In this document: in pieces, positions 51,166 through 59,426 of the stretch | How positions within the stretch are numbered: position 1 is the first letter of the stretch | Layout: each line of letters opens with the position of its first letter | Source: DATARH01 sp036268075 | Lineage (GTDB): Bacteria > Pseudomonadota > Alphaproteobacteria > ATCC43930 > CGMCC-115725 | Assembly: GCA_036268075.1 (NCBI GenBank) | Contig: DATAUV010000117.1 | Span: 231,042 to 295,041 of the forward strand | Reading direction: 5' to 3' | Length of the DNA stretch: 64,000 nucleotides | Notes under the pieces: model-generated | Seen by the model: the letters and a program-made list of their open reading frames with translations, nothing else | Databases searched by the model: none | Told to the model about the DNA's origin: nothing | Made by a program: the position numbers and the translations under genes

Positions 51166-52320
51166 CTACTCGGCCGGGCGCCGATAGGTCACGCGCCCGT
51201 CCTTGATCGTCACCTGGTTGATCAGCCGGCGCTTGGCGACAATCGTGCTGCCTTCGCTGTCGGTCAGGTCGAAATTGCCGTCGCGCAATTCGAACAGCGA
51301 GATGTCGGCGTTGGCGCCCGGCTTCAGCGTGCCGACCGTGCCCTCATAGCCGAGGATTTTCGCCGGGGCGGATGTCGCGCGCCGCACGATGTCGGGCAGC
51401 GACATGCCGAAATGGAGGAGCTTCGACATCGTCGTCGGCAGGTCCCAGACCGGCCCCTTGGTCGCGGTTGTCATGGTGAGGTCGGTCGAGATCGTGTCGG
51501 GCAGAAATCCCTGGTCGAGCGCCTTTTCGATCATGCGAAAGCTGAAATGGTTCCGGCCGTGGGCGCAGTCGAAGACGATGCCGTGGCGCTGCGCCTCGAC
51601 GACCTCCTTCAGCACGAACTCTTTCTCCTGGCCCATGATGCCGTTGGCGCGGCCGTGGTAGCAGTGGGTGACGATGTCGCCGGGCTTCATCGGCTCGATC
51701 AATTCGGGGAGCGGGATCGGCGAGTCGGTGATGTGCATCATCATCGGCACCCCGCCCGCCATATCCGCCGCCTTCCGCGCGAGCTTGACCGGCTCGTTCG
51801 AATACTCCCACACCAACCCTGGCCCGAACCGCAGCTTGACCCCGATCGCGAGGTCGGGGTTCTCGGTGATCGTGCGGGCGCAGCCCTCGGGGTCGGCATA
51901 GGGGAAATGGTGCAATTCGCCGGTGCCGCGGGCGCCGCCGATGATCCCGATCGCCGACAGATTGACAAAGGCGCGCACCCGCGTGCGGACCGACCGGTCG
52001 AGCACCTGGCGCAATCCGGCGAACCCGGCCGAGCCGGCGCTGCCCGCGTCGCACAGGGTGGTGACGCCGCTCTGCTGACAGAAATGGTCGGTGTGCCCGC
52101 CCATGTCGTGCGCGTTGACAAAGACATGCGCGTGGATATCGACAAGCCCCGGCATCACCAGCCGCCCCTTGGCGCTGAGCGTCTGGCGAGCCTCATTCGC
52201 CGGCAGGTTCGGCCCCACCGCGACGATCTTGCCGCCGGCGACCCCGACATCCATCAACCCCGACAGCCCCGCCGACGGATCGATCACCTCGCCGCCTTGC
52301 ACCAACAGATCGTATCTCAT
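51166..52320 (-). CDS. Amidohydrolase-superfamily metal-dependent hydrolase
   Basis: A 384-residue TIM-barrel hydrolase with a binuclear metal site. Visible ligands are DIHAH (His63, His65), the likely carboxylated Lys162 in GVKLRFGPG, His196 in MHITDSP, HCYHG (His219, His222) and an Asp in STDLTM. The pattern is closest to the deacetylase/dihydroorotase-like group acting on cyclic or N-acyl amides. The start MRYDLLVQGG was preferred over longer in-frame starts. It is divergent from the MFS operon. The substrate cannot be named. Confidence 0.88.
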   Translation of the reverse strand: MRYDLLVQGGEVIDPSAGLSGLMDVGVAGGKIVAVGPNLPANEARQTLSAKGRLVMPGLVDIHAHVFVNAHDMGGHTDHFCQQSGVTTLCDAGSAGSAGFAGLRQVLDRSVRTRVRAFVNLSAIGIIGGARGTGELHHFPYADPEGCARTITENPDLAIGVKLRFGPGLVWEYSNEPVKLARKAADMAGGVPMMMHITDSPIPLPELIEPMKPGDIVTHCYHGRANGIMGQEKEFVLKEVVEAQRHGIVFDCAHGRNHFSFRMIEKALDQGFLPDTISTDLTMTTATKGPVWDLPTTMSKLLHFGMSLPDIVRRATSAPAKILGYEGTVGTLKPGANADISLFELRDGNFDLTDSEGSTIVAKRRLINQVTIKDGRVTYRRPAE

Positions 52321-52462
52321 CGCCGCGCTCCCCCTCGACCCGTCGAGAGTGCCGTGTCGCTCCGCACCTCGCAATGACAGCTATGTGCTGGTTTGCGTTT
52401 TTGATCATAGCCGCTCGCCCGAAAACTAGGCACCTTCGCCCGCTCGATTTTGGGAGCCGTGC

Positions 52463-53953
52463 GTGGATCAGGCGGCCGCACCGCAGGCACTGCAAACCGC
52501 AAGACCCCGCCGGCCGCTGATCCTGGCCGCCTCGCTGATGGCGACCTTTATGGCCGCGGTCGAGAGCACGATCGTGGCGACGGCGATGCCGACCATCGTC
52601 GCCGACCTCGGCGGCTTCCGCTTTTTCAGCTGGGTGTTCGCCGCCTATCTGCTGGCGATGGCGGTGACGATCCCGCTTTACGGACGGTTCGCCGACATCT
52701 ACGGCCGCAAGCGGGTGTTCTTTTTCGGCACCGGCGTCTTTCTGATCGGGACGACGCTGTGCGGGCTCGCGCACTCGATGATCACGCTGGTGCTGTTTCG
52801 CGCGCTGCAGGGTGCGGGCGCCGGGGCGATCCAGCCGATCGCGATGACGGTTCTCGGCGACATCTATACCCCGGCCGAGCGCGCCAAGGTGCAGGGCTTC
52901 AGCTCGAGCGTGTTCGGCGTCTCGGCGATCCTCGGCCCCGCGCTCGGCGCGTTTATCGTCGAGCACATGGACTGGTCGCTGGTGTTCTGGGTCAACCTGC
53001 CGATCGGCGCGGCCAGTATCGCGATGTACGCGCTGTTTCTGCCCGAGCAGGTTCTGCCGCGGAAACATCAGATCGACTACGCCGGGGCGGCACTGCTGAC
53101 GATCGGGGTCGGCGCCGTCCTGCTGACGCTGGTCCAGGCGGCGACGCTCGGCGCGCGCGGCATCGCCGTCATGGCGGCCGTGGCGGTCGTCGCCTTCGTG
53201 CTTCTCGTCATTCAGGAACGGCGGGCGCCCGAGCCGATCGTGCCGTTCCGGCTGTGGCGCAACCGGGTCATCGCGCTCGCCAATCTGGGCATTTTCGGCA
53301 CCGGCTCGGCAATGATGGGGGTCAGCGCGTTTCTGCCCGCCTATGTCCAGGGCGTGATGGGCCGCAGCCCCGGGGTCGCCGGCTTCGCGCTCGGCTGCCA
53401 GTCGGTGAGCTGGATGTTCGCGACCTTTATCGCCGGCCGGCTGATGATCCGCACCTCCTATCGCCTGTCCGCCGCGATCGGCGGGGTCGCGCTGATTGCC
53501 GGCGGTGTGCTGTTTCTGATGATGACGCCGGAGAGCGGGGTCGGGTTCGCCGCCACCGGGTCGCTGGTGATGGGGATCGGCATGGGGTTCTGCAACCCGG
53601 CCTTTCTGGTGTCGATCCAGGCCAGCGTCGACTGGAGCCAGCGCGGGGTCGCGACCGGCGCCAACATGTTCATGCGCATCCTCGGCCAGTCGACCGGCGC
53701 ATCCCTCTTTGGCGCGATCGTCAATTTCGGCGTCGCCCACCGGCTGCCTGGCGCCGGCGACGCGGTCAACCGGCTGCTCGAGCCCAATCTGCGGCAAACG
53801 CTCGGCGCCGACGAGATCGCCCGGCTCACCGCCGGCGTCGCCGCCTCGGTGCATGAGGTCTATCTGATCGTCGTCGTGATCGCCGCGGCGACGCTGGCGA
53901 TCGCGTTGGCGTTTCCCGCGGGCCTCAGGCCGACGCATACGGAACGCAAATGA
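52463..53953 (+). CDS. MFS transporter of the DHA2 family
   Basis: A 496-residue, 14-helix drug:H+ antiporter-type permease starting at GTG. It has ALQTARPRRPLILAASLMATF at the start, the motif A region LYGRFADIYGRKRVF, and the motif C-like GPALGAFIVEHMDW. It overlaps the next gene by 4 nt (ATGA), so it heads a four-gene run. It may export or import the substrate of the metabolic genes that follow. Confidence 0.88.
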   Translation: MDQAAAPQALQTARPRRPLILAASLMATFMAAVESTIVATAMPTIVADLGGFRFFSWVFAAYLLAMAVTIPLYGRFADIYGRKRVFFFGTGVFLIGTTLCGLAHSMITLVLFRALQGAGAGAIQPIAMTVLGDIYTPAERAKVQGFSSSVFGVSAILGPALGAFIVEHMDWSLVFWVNLPIGAASIAMYALFLPEQVLPRKHQIDYAGAALLTIGVGAVLLTLVQAATLGARGIAVMAAVAVVAFVLLVIQERRAPEPIVPFRLWRNRVIALANLGIFGTGSAMMGVSAFLPAYVQGVMGRSPGVAGFALGCQSVSWMFATFIAGRLMIRTSYRLSAAIGGVALIAGGVLFLMMTPESGVGFAATGSLVMGIGMGFCNPAFLVSIQASVDWSQRGVATGANMFMRILGQSTGASLFGAIVNFGVAHRLPGAGDAVNRLLEPNLRQTLGADEIARLTAGVAASVHEVYLIVVVIAAATLAIALAFPAGLRPTHTERK

Positions 53954-54879
53954 GGCGGGTCGCCGTCGGCGCCGGCGCCGCATTGGTGCTGGCGCTGTTC
54001 GGCGTCTGGGCCGATCTCGCGTTTGTCCCAGCCGGCGAAAGCCCGGCCCGGCCGATTGCCGGCACACCCCCCAGCTACGGACCGAAGACGGTCTCCGTGG
54101 TGCCGAATGCCGCGGCGGTCGGCCGGCGAATTTGGCTGCCCGGGCTCGATGACGGCTTCGACCCGCAGGGACTCGCGGTCACTCCCGGCGCCGTGCTGGT
54201 CTCCGGATATCTCAGCAACGAGACCGGCGCTCATCGCGGCCCGTGCCGGGTCTTCCGCATCGACCCGGCGACCGGCGCGGAGATCGGCCACCTCGACGTG
54301 CCAAGCCCATGCGGCCATGCCGGCGGCCTCGCGACCGGCGGCGACGGCAACCTCTACATCGCCGATACGCATACGCTGTTCGTGACGCCGCTCGGATCAA
54401 ATGGCCCGTTCCGCCGCATCGCGCTCGGACCCGGCGTGGTCGGCGGGCTCGCGGCGTCTATGCCTGACGGGATCTGGCTCGGCACCTATCACGAGGGTGG
54501 GCCGGGTCGCCTCTACCGCTTCACCACGGCGACGCTGGCCGCGCTCAAGGACGGCGGCACGTTGAATGCCGGCGATGCCGCCTCCGTCCTCGCGATTCCG
54601 GACTATGCCCAGGGAGTGGCGATCGGCGGCGGAGGGCTGTGGGTCACGCGCAGCGACACGCGCTGGGGCACGCTCGACCGGCTCGACCCGGCAACCGGTG
54701 CGCCGCAGCGCCGCTACGACATCGCCCCCGGCACCGAGGGTATCGCCTTCGATGCCGGGGGTCGGCTGTGGGCGGTGTCGGAGGCCGGCGCCCGGCATTT
54801 CTACGACCGGCCCTTCGCCGGCCTGATCATGCCGTTCTACCCGCTGGTCTTCGTACTCGACCCCGCGCGGCTCCAGTGA
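53950..54879 (+). CDS. SMP-30/gluconolactonase-like beta-propeller protein with N-terminal anchor
   Basis: A 309-residue protein with an N-terminal hydrophobic segment (GAGAALVLALFGVW) that may be a signal anchor, then a repeat of propeller-like blades with G-L-A-x-G-x-D-G-N-L-Y and GLYRF-like elements, such as GHAGGLATGGDGNLYIADTHTL. It resembles SMP-30/YncE-type propellers that bind metals and hydrolyse lactones, though the defining metal ligands were not traced. It is coupled to the MFS gene by an ATGA overlap. Confidence 0.72.
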   Translation: MRRVAVGAGAALVLALFGVWADLAFVPAGESPARPIAGTPPSYGPKTVSVVPNAAAVGRRIWLPGLDDGFDPQGLAVTPGAVLVSGYLSNETGAHRGPCRVFRIDPATGAEIGHLDVPSPCGHAGGLATGGDGNLYIADTHTLFVTPLGSNGPFRRIALGPGVVGGLAASMPDGIWLGTYHEGGPGRLYRFTTATLAALKDGGTLNAGDAASVLAIPDYAQGVAIGGGGLWVTRSDTRWGTLDRLDPATGAPQRRYDIAPGTEGIAFDAGGRLWAVSEAGARHFYDRPFAGLIMPFYPLVFVLDPARLQ

Positions 54880-54914
54880 TCTATACTCGGCGCGACTGAG
54901 ACAGGGAGGGCGTC

Positions 54915-55886
54915 ATGGCGGTCGTGCTCGGGGCTGACGGATATCGCTACGAAGTGCAGGACAACTGGGCGAAGCTGCCGGCGGGGATGGAGTTCAACGC
55001 CGATGTCGCCGCGGTCGGCGTCGACAAGGACGACAATGTCTACGCCTTCAACCGTGGCAAGCACCCGATGTGCGTGTTCGACCGCGACGGCAACCTGCTG
55101 CGCACCTGGGGCGAAGGAATGTTCCCGCGCCCGCACGGCGTGTTCATGGCGCCGGACGGCACGATCTGGCTGACCGATGACGGCGACCACACGGTTCGCC
55201 AATGCACGCTCGACGGCAAGGTGCTGCTGACGATCGGCGTGCCCGGCAAGCCGGCGCCCTATATGAGCGGCGAGCCGTTCCACCGCTGCACCCACACCGC
55301 GATGTCACCCGACGGCGACAGCATCTACGTCTCGGACGGGTACGGGAATTCGCGCGTCCATAAATACACGCCGGACGGCAAGTTGCAGTCGTCGTGGGGC
55401 ACGCCCGGCACCGACCCCGGTCAGTTCAACATCGCCCACAATGTCTGCTGCGACCATGAAGGCTGGGTTTTCGTCGCCGACCGCGAGAACCACCGCGTCC
55501 AGGTGTTCGACGGCAACGGCAAGTACGAAAGCCAATGGAACAACATGCACCGCCCCTCCGGCCTCTATCTCGAGCCCGGCAAGGAGGGCCGCATGTATAT
55601 CGGCGAGATCGGCCCCGACATGGCGGTCAACATCGACCTGCCCGGCTGCGGCCCGCGCGTCAGCATCTATTCCCATGACGGCAAGCTGCTGGCGCGGCTG
55701 GGCAAGGAACATGCCGGGCTCGAAACCGGCCAGTTCATCTCGCCGCACGGGATCAGCGTCGACAGCCGTGGCGACATCTATGTCGGCGAGGTCAGCTACA
55801 CCAATTGGGGCCGCCGCGTCCGCGCCAAGGGCGAGCAGATCCCGCCGGGCCTCCGGAGCCTGCAGAAGCTGGTGAAGGTTAGTTGA
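54915..55886 (+). CDS. NHL-repeat protein of the peptidyl-alpha-hydroxyglycine lyase family
   Basis: A 323-residue protein consisting of NHL propeller blades: HGVFMAPDGTIWLTDDGDHTVRQ, YVSDGYGNSRVHKYTPDG, GWVFVADRENHRVQVFDGNG and SPHGISVDSRGDIYVGEVSYTNWG. Related proteins cleave alpha-hydroxyglycine to form amides in animals, while the bacterial members are uncharacterised. There is no signal peptide. It lies between the beta-propeller gene and the cyclase gene with 1-nt spacing to the latter. Confidence 0.82.
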   Translation: MAVVLGADGYRYEVQDNWAKLPAGMEFNADVAAVGVDKDDNVYAFNRGKHPMCVFDRDGNLLRTWGEGMFPRPHGVFMAPDGTIWLTDDGDHTVRQCTLDGKVLLTIGVPGKPAPYMSGEPFHRCTHTAMSPDGDSIYVSDGYGNSRVHKYTPDGKLQSSWGTPGTDPGQFNIAHNVCCDHEGWVFVADRENHRVQVFDGNGKYESQWNNMHRPSGLYLEPGKEGRMYIGEIGPDMAVNIDLPGCGPRVSIYSHDGKLLARLGKEHAGLETGQFISPHGISVDSRGDIYVGEVSYTNWGRRVRAKGEQIPPGLRSLQKLVKVS

Positions 55887-55887
55887 G

Positions 55888-56943
55888 ATGCCCGACGACC
55901 CCCGCTGGAAAAATCGTCCGCCCGGCTCGACCTGGGGCGATTGGGGGCCGGACGATCAGCTCGGCCGGCTCAACCTCCTAACGCCTACCAAGGTAAAACA
56001 AGGAGTTGCGGAGGCCAAAGAAGGACTAACTTTCTGCCTTAGTCTCCCCCTAGACTATCCTGGTGGCACCGCCGTCAACGCACGCCGACACCCGCCGCGA
56101 TTGATCGCGAACAAGCGCAACGGCATGCCTTACATGGCCTATCCGTTGAACCGCGAGGATCCGCAATACGTCGACGTGATCTGCGACGACCTCGTCGAGA
56201 TGACGCTGCAATACTCGACCCAATGGGACAGCCTCGCCCATGTCGGCCAGCTTTTCGACGCCGATGGCGACGGCAAGCCCGAGATCGTCTTCTACAACGG
56301 CTATCGCGCCGGCGTGGACATCATCGGCCCGGTCGACTACCGCGATGGCCAGGCGATCGAGGGCGGCGAGCATGTCGGCGCGCTCAAGCTGTCGATCGAC
56401 CACATGGCGGCAAAGGGGATGCAGGGCCGCGGCGTGATGATCGACCTCGAACGCCATTGCGGCCGCGGCGAGGAGTTTGTCAGCTATGACAGACTGATGC
56501 GGATCATGGAGGCCGACAAGGTCGAGGTCGAGGAAGGCGACCTCCTCTGCTTCCGCACCGGCTACGACCGGGTGATCCTCGGCATGAACAAACAGCCCGA
56601 CGCCGCGACGCTCGCCGCGAACCCGGGCGCCGGGCTCGACGGGCGCGACGAGCGTCTCCTCAACTGGATCACCAAATGCGGCGTCGTCGCCCTCATCTCC
56701 GACAACCGAGCCGTCGAGCAGATGCCGTCGCGGCCGTGCGAGGGAGAGGATGTCTGCGCATCGCTGCCGCTCCACGCGCATTGCCTGTTCAAGCTCGGCG
56801 TCTATCTCGGCGAAATCTGGCACCTGTCCGAGCTCGCCGATTGGCTGCGTGCCCACAACCGCTCCCGCTTCCTCTTGACCGCCCCGCCGCTCCGCCTCCC
56901 CGGTGCCGTCGGCTCACCGGCCAACGCGATCGCAACCGTATAG
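55888..56943 (+). CDS. Cyclase-family protein (kynurenine formamidase-like)
   Basis: A 351-residue protein of the cyclase/formamidase family. It has the opening WGDWGPDDQLGRLNLLTP and the metal-site neighbourhood TQWDSLAHVGQL, with several Asp/His positions shared by the family. These enzymes hydrolyse amide bonds of cyclic or formylated substrates. Codons 31-59 (55978-56064) differ sharply from the rest: 18 of 29 end in A or T, while flanking codons nearly all end in G or C. The protein sequence across this stretch still matches the family. It closes the MFS-led operon. Confidence 0.85.
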   Translation: MPDDPRWKNRPPGSTWGDWGPDDQLGRLNLLTPTKVKQGVAEAKEGLTFCLSLPLDYPGGTAVNARRHPPRLIANKRNGMPYMAYPLNREDPQYVDVICDDLVEMTLQYSTQWDSLAHVGQLFDADGDGKPEIVFYNGYRAGVDIIGPVDYRDGQAIEGGEHVGALKLSIDHMAAKGMQGRGVMIDLERHCGRGEEFVSYDRLMRIMEADKVEVEEGDLLCFRTGYDRVILGMNKQPDAATLAANPGAGLDGRDERLLNWITKCGVVALISDNRAVEQMPSRPCEGEDVCASLPLHAHCLFKLGVYLGEIWHLSELADWLRAHNRSRFLLTAPPLRLPGAVGSPANAIATV

Positions 56944-57008
56944 GTGTTGTCAGCGCTTGTGAGATGCGGTTGAGGCCGCCATAGTCTCGTCGTCAAGGGG
57001 ACGAGGTC

Positions 57009-57512
57009 ATGTTCACCAAGTACGTTGGGCTCACCGCCGATACGGCGGAGCTTGTCGAGCGGCTGCGCGCGACACCGACAGAGACCGAAGACGACATCAT
57101 CCGGCGCGCGCTGACCGGGCTCGGTTCGGCCCGCTCCGGTGTCGCGCGGGTCGACTATGTCGTCGGCTGCGACCTCGGGTCCGGCGTCTCACTGGCCCAG
57201 AACGAGCGCATCCAGTGCTACATCCGGACCGGCGACATGACCCAGCGCGAATTCGACGGGTTTGCGGTCGCGCGCAACGGGGGCCTATTCATCGGCAACG
57301 ACCGCGTGGTCCCGCAGCGCGGCGCGTGGTTGCAGGCGGCGCTAAAGATAGTGCAGCGCAAGATAGGCCATGTAAGTGCCGCTGGCGGCCTTGTCAGCCT
57401 CGACGCCTGGGAGCATTGGTTCGTCATCCGCGACGGCAAGCAACTGCGGCTGGGCGATTTGCGCGTGCGCACGCGAATCCGCCGGCGCCGATCGACGGCC
57501 GCGGCTACTTGA
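57009..57512 (+). CDS. Hypothetical protein with a possible DNA-binding N-terminus
   Basis: A 167-residue protein with an SD-like AAGGGGACGAGG before the start. The N-terminal part (TAELVERLRATPTETEDDIIRRALTGL) looks like a short helical or ribbon-helix DNA-binding segment. The rest (VSLAQNERIQCYIRT and DAWEHWFVIRDGKQLRLGDLR) recalls RAMA/DUF4357-type domains found near restriction and modification genes. Both assignments are tentative. The C-terminus is an Arg-rich tail. No partner gene clarifies its role. Confidence 0.5.
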   Translation: MFTKYVGLTADTAELVERLRATPTETEDDIIRRALTGLGSARSGVARVDYVVGCDLGSGVSLAQNERIQCYIRTGDMTQREFDGFAVARNGGLFIGNDRVVPQRGAWLQAALKIVQRKIGHVSAAGGLVSLDAWEHWFVIRDGKQLRLGDLRVRTRIRRRRSTAAAT

Positions 57513-57584
57513 TTTCGGCCGCCGCGGAAATCCCTGCCTCAAGCAGCGGCGCCGGGGCCAGCGCCATCGCCCACCGCCGCATCG

Positions 57585-58370
57585 TCACCCCATCGTCGAA
57601 TTGAACGAGCCGCCGTCGAGCAGCAGGTTCTGGCCGACGATAAAGCCCGACGAGGCCCCGCACAGAAACGCGCAGGCGTCGCCGAACTCGGCCGGGTCGC
57701 CGACGCGGCCGGCCGGGGTCGCCCCGCCGCGCTTGGCGAGGATGTCCTCGAACGCCACGTTCTGCTGCCGCGCCTCGTATTCCATGCCGGAGCGCAGCCG
57801 GTCGGTCAGGAACGGGCCGGGCAGGATGCCGTTGATCGTCACGTTGTACCTGGCGACCTGCCGCGCGAGCCCGGCGCAGAACCCGGTGAGCCCGGCGCGC
57901 GCGCCATTCGACATGCCGAGGATCGCGATCGGCGATTTCACCGAGGCCGAGGTGATGTTGACGATGCGGCCGAATTTGCGCTCGCACATGCCGTCGACCA
58001 CAGCCTTGATCAACATGATCGGCGTCAACATGTTGTTGTTGACGGCCTTTTGCCAATCCTCAAGGCCCCATTCGCGGAAATCGCCATGCGGCGGGCCGCC
58101 GCAATTGTTGACGAGGATGTCGGGATTTGGACAGGCGGCGAGCGCGGCCTGACGGCCCGCTTCGGTGCCGATGTCGCCGGCGACCGCGGTGACCTTGGCG
58201 CCGGTCTCCTCGCGGATCTCGTCGGCCGTTGCCTCCAGCGTCTCCTTGGTGCGGGCGGTGATGACGAGCTCTACCCCGGCTCGGCCCAGCGACATCGCGC
58301 AGGCCCGGCCCAGCCCCTTGCTCGCCGCGCAGACGATGGCCTTCTTGCCCTTGATCTTCAGGTCCAGCAT
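57585..58370 (-). CDS. SDR-family oxidoreductase lacking the catalytic Tyr and Lys
   Basis: An SDR of 261 residues with an SD (GGAGAG) 4 nt before the ATG. The cofactor motif is AASKGLGRA and Ser141 is in the expected position, but where classical SDRs have YxxxK this one reads MSNGAR (153-158): no Tyr and Arg instead of Lys. The sequence NGARAGLTGFCAGLARQVA is conserved in a known SDR subgroup. It may be catalytically different or a non-reducing isomerase. Its pathway is unknown. Confidence 0.85.
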   Translation of the reverse strand: MLDLKIKGKKAIVCAASKGLGRACAMSLGRAGVELVITARTKETLEATADEIREETGAKVTAVAGDIGTEAGRQAALAACPNPDILVNNCGGPPHGDFREWGLEDWQKAVNNNMLTPIMLIKAVVDGMCERKFGRIVNITSASVKSPIAILGMSNGARAGLTGFCAGLARQVARYNVTINGILPGPFLTDRLRSGMEYEARQQNVAFEDILAKRGGATPAGRVGDPAEFGDACAFLCGASSGFIVGQNLLLDGGSFNSTMG

Positions 58371-58436
58371 GTCGCTCTCCTCCCCGACGGGTTTGCTGCC
58401 GCATTTATAGCGGAGAAGGCGGGCGAAGGGGCACGC

Positions 58437-58480
58437 ACAAAAAGGATGCTCCCCCGCGGCCGCAGGTCCACGGGGGAGCA
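58437..58480 (-). terminator. Intrinsic terminator downstream of sciP
   Basis: Perfect 10-base arms (TGCTCCCCCG at 58447-58456 and CGGGGGAGCA at 58471-58480) enclose a 14-base loop. Read on the minus strand, the hairpin is followed by ATCCTTTTT (A-run 58439-58443 on the plus strand). It is the likely end of the sciP transcript. Confidence 0.75.
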
Positions 58481-58500
58481 CGCGATTGGGGGAAGAGCGG

Positions 58501-58524
58501 ACCGGGGGAGGCAAGCCCCCCGGT
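58501..58524 (-). terminator. Second hairpin directly after the sciP stop
   Basis: Arms ACCGGGGG (58501-58508) and CCCCCGGT (58517-58524) form an 8-base stem only 9 bases past the sciP stop. No T-run follows. It may support termination or mRNA stability together with the hairpin at 58437-58480. Confidence 0.5.
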
Positions 58525-58533
58525 GGGGGATGC

Positions 58534-58803
58534 TCAACTCCGCATCGCGTCGGTATCGCGATAAATCTGCAACCGTGTGACGCGCAGGCCGGGGACACCG
58601 TGCGCCTCGAGCGCGCGCTGCCACGACAGGAACTCCTCAAGGGTCAGCTGATAACGGTTCAGCGCCTCCTGCACCGTCAGCGTGCCCTTGTGCACGGCGG
58701 CGATGATCTCGGCCTTGTGCCGTACCACCCAGCGCCCCGAATTGGGCGGAAGCGGCTCGTCGGTGGCGGGCGAAGCGGCGTCGGAAGTGTCTTGCGTGCT
58801 CAT
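58534..58803 (-). CDS. sciP: SciP-like DUF1153 protein (CtrA-associated cell-cycle regulator)
   Basis: A 90-residue DUF1153 protein. In Caulobacter, SciP binds CtrA-activated promoters and prevents CtrA from activating them, limiting gene expression to the right cell-cycle stage. The core PPNSGRWVVRHKAEIIAAV, TLTVQEALNRYQLTLEEFLSWQ and GLRVTRLQIYR matches that family, with an unconserved N-terminal tail. ATG 58803 was chosen because the longer frame's extra residues are not conserved. The presence of this gene is strong support for an alphaproteobacterial origin. Confidence 0.9.
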   Translation of the reverse strand: MSTQDTSDAASPATDEPLPPNSGRWVVRHKAEIIAAVHKGTLTVQEALNRYQLTLEEFLSWQRALEAHGVPGLRVTRLQIYRDTDAMRS

Positions 58804-58948
58804 GGCTGACCGTCTCTGCAAACTTTTCCAACCCGGCGGCGTGCCGGTGCCAACTCAGTCTCAAGCCGCGTGCCAATCGCCTGATCGCGCGGAAGTGGCG
58901 GGAAACCTGAGGTTTCGGTTCGCGCCGCAAGCCGCGGGATGCCGGTCG

Positions 58949-58961
58949 TTGCAAATTGCAA
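58949..58961. promoter_or_regulatory. Palindromic operator candidate TTGCAAATTGCAA
   Basis: A perfect 13-base palindrome centred on A at 58955, in the gap between the divergent sciP and iron-uptake genes. A related half-site pair lies at 59066-59076. Because an FTR1 iron operon follows, a Fur- or Irr-like repressor is a reasonable guess, although the sequence does not match the classic Fur or ICE boxes. Confidence 0.45.
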
Positions 58962-59065
58962 GGCGGGCTGCGACGCGCCGGGCAATCCGTCACGAAAGCC
59001 GGTCCTGCACGCTCGCAAATTTTTTACTTGCCGCTGCGGCCGCAGCCTCTTAGCTTGAGAACGAG

Positions 59066-59076
59066 TTGCAATTGCA
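59066..59076. promoter_or_regulatory. Second TTGCAATTGCA operator candidate
   Basis: TTGCAATTGCA lies 15 nt before the cupredoxin start at 59091. It shares the TTGCAA half-site with 58949-58961. Its closeness to the start suits a repressor site. Confidence 0.4.
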
Positions 59077-59090
59077 TCCTGGCCCATTCG

Positions 59091-59414
59091 ATGCGTGGAT
59101 TTGCCTTGGTTACCGCCCTGTTGCTCGCCTTCGCCGCCCCGGCGTTCGCGGCCGATCCACAGGTGACCATTGTCCTCAAGGATCATGAGTTTACGCCGCA
59201 CGATGTCCCGGTCCAGGCCGGCGTCAAGATCGAATTGCTCGTGCGGAACCAGCAGACCGCGGTGGCGGAATTCGAGAGCAGCAGCCTGCACCGGGAAAAG
59301 ATCGTCCAGCCGGGCAGCCAGATCAGCGTGTTCGTCGGCCCGCTCGATCCCGGACGGTACGAGTTCTTCGACGATTTCCACAATGCCACCCGCGGCTTCC
59401 TCGTCGCCAGATAA
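59091..59414 (+). CDS. Periplasmic cupredoxin-domain protein of an iron-uptake operon
   Basis: A 107-residue protein with a signal peptide (ALVTALLLAFAAPAFA) and a cupredoxin-like fold (VTIVLKDHEFTPHDVPVQAGVKIEL, PGRYEFFDDFH). It resembles the EfeO/P19-type cupredoxin that works with FTR1 permeases in ferrous iron uptake. ATG 59091 was chosen because it begins the signal peptide. It is 12 bases upstream of the FTR1 gene. Confidence 0.8.
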   Translation: MRGFALVTALLLAFAAPAFAADPQVTIVLKDHEFTPHDVPVQAGVKIELLVRNQQTAVAEFESSSLHREKIVQPGSQISVFVGPLDPGRYEFFDDFHNATRGFLVAR

Positions 59415-59426
59415 GGACGCCGCGCG

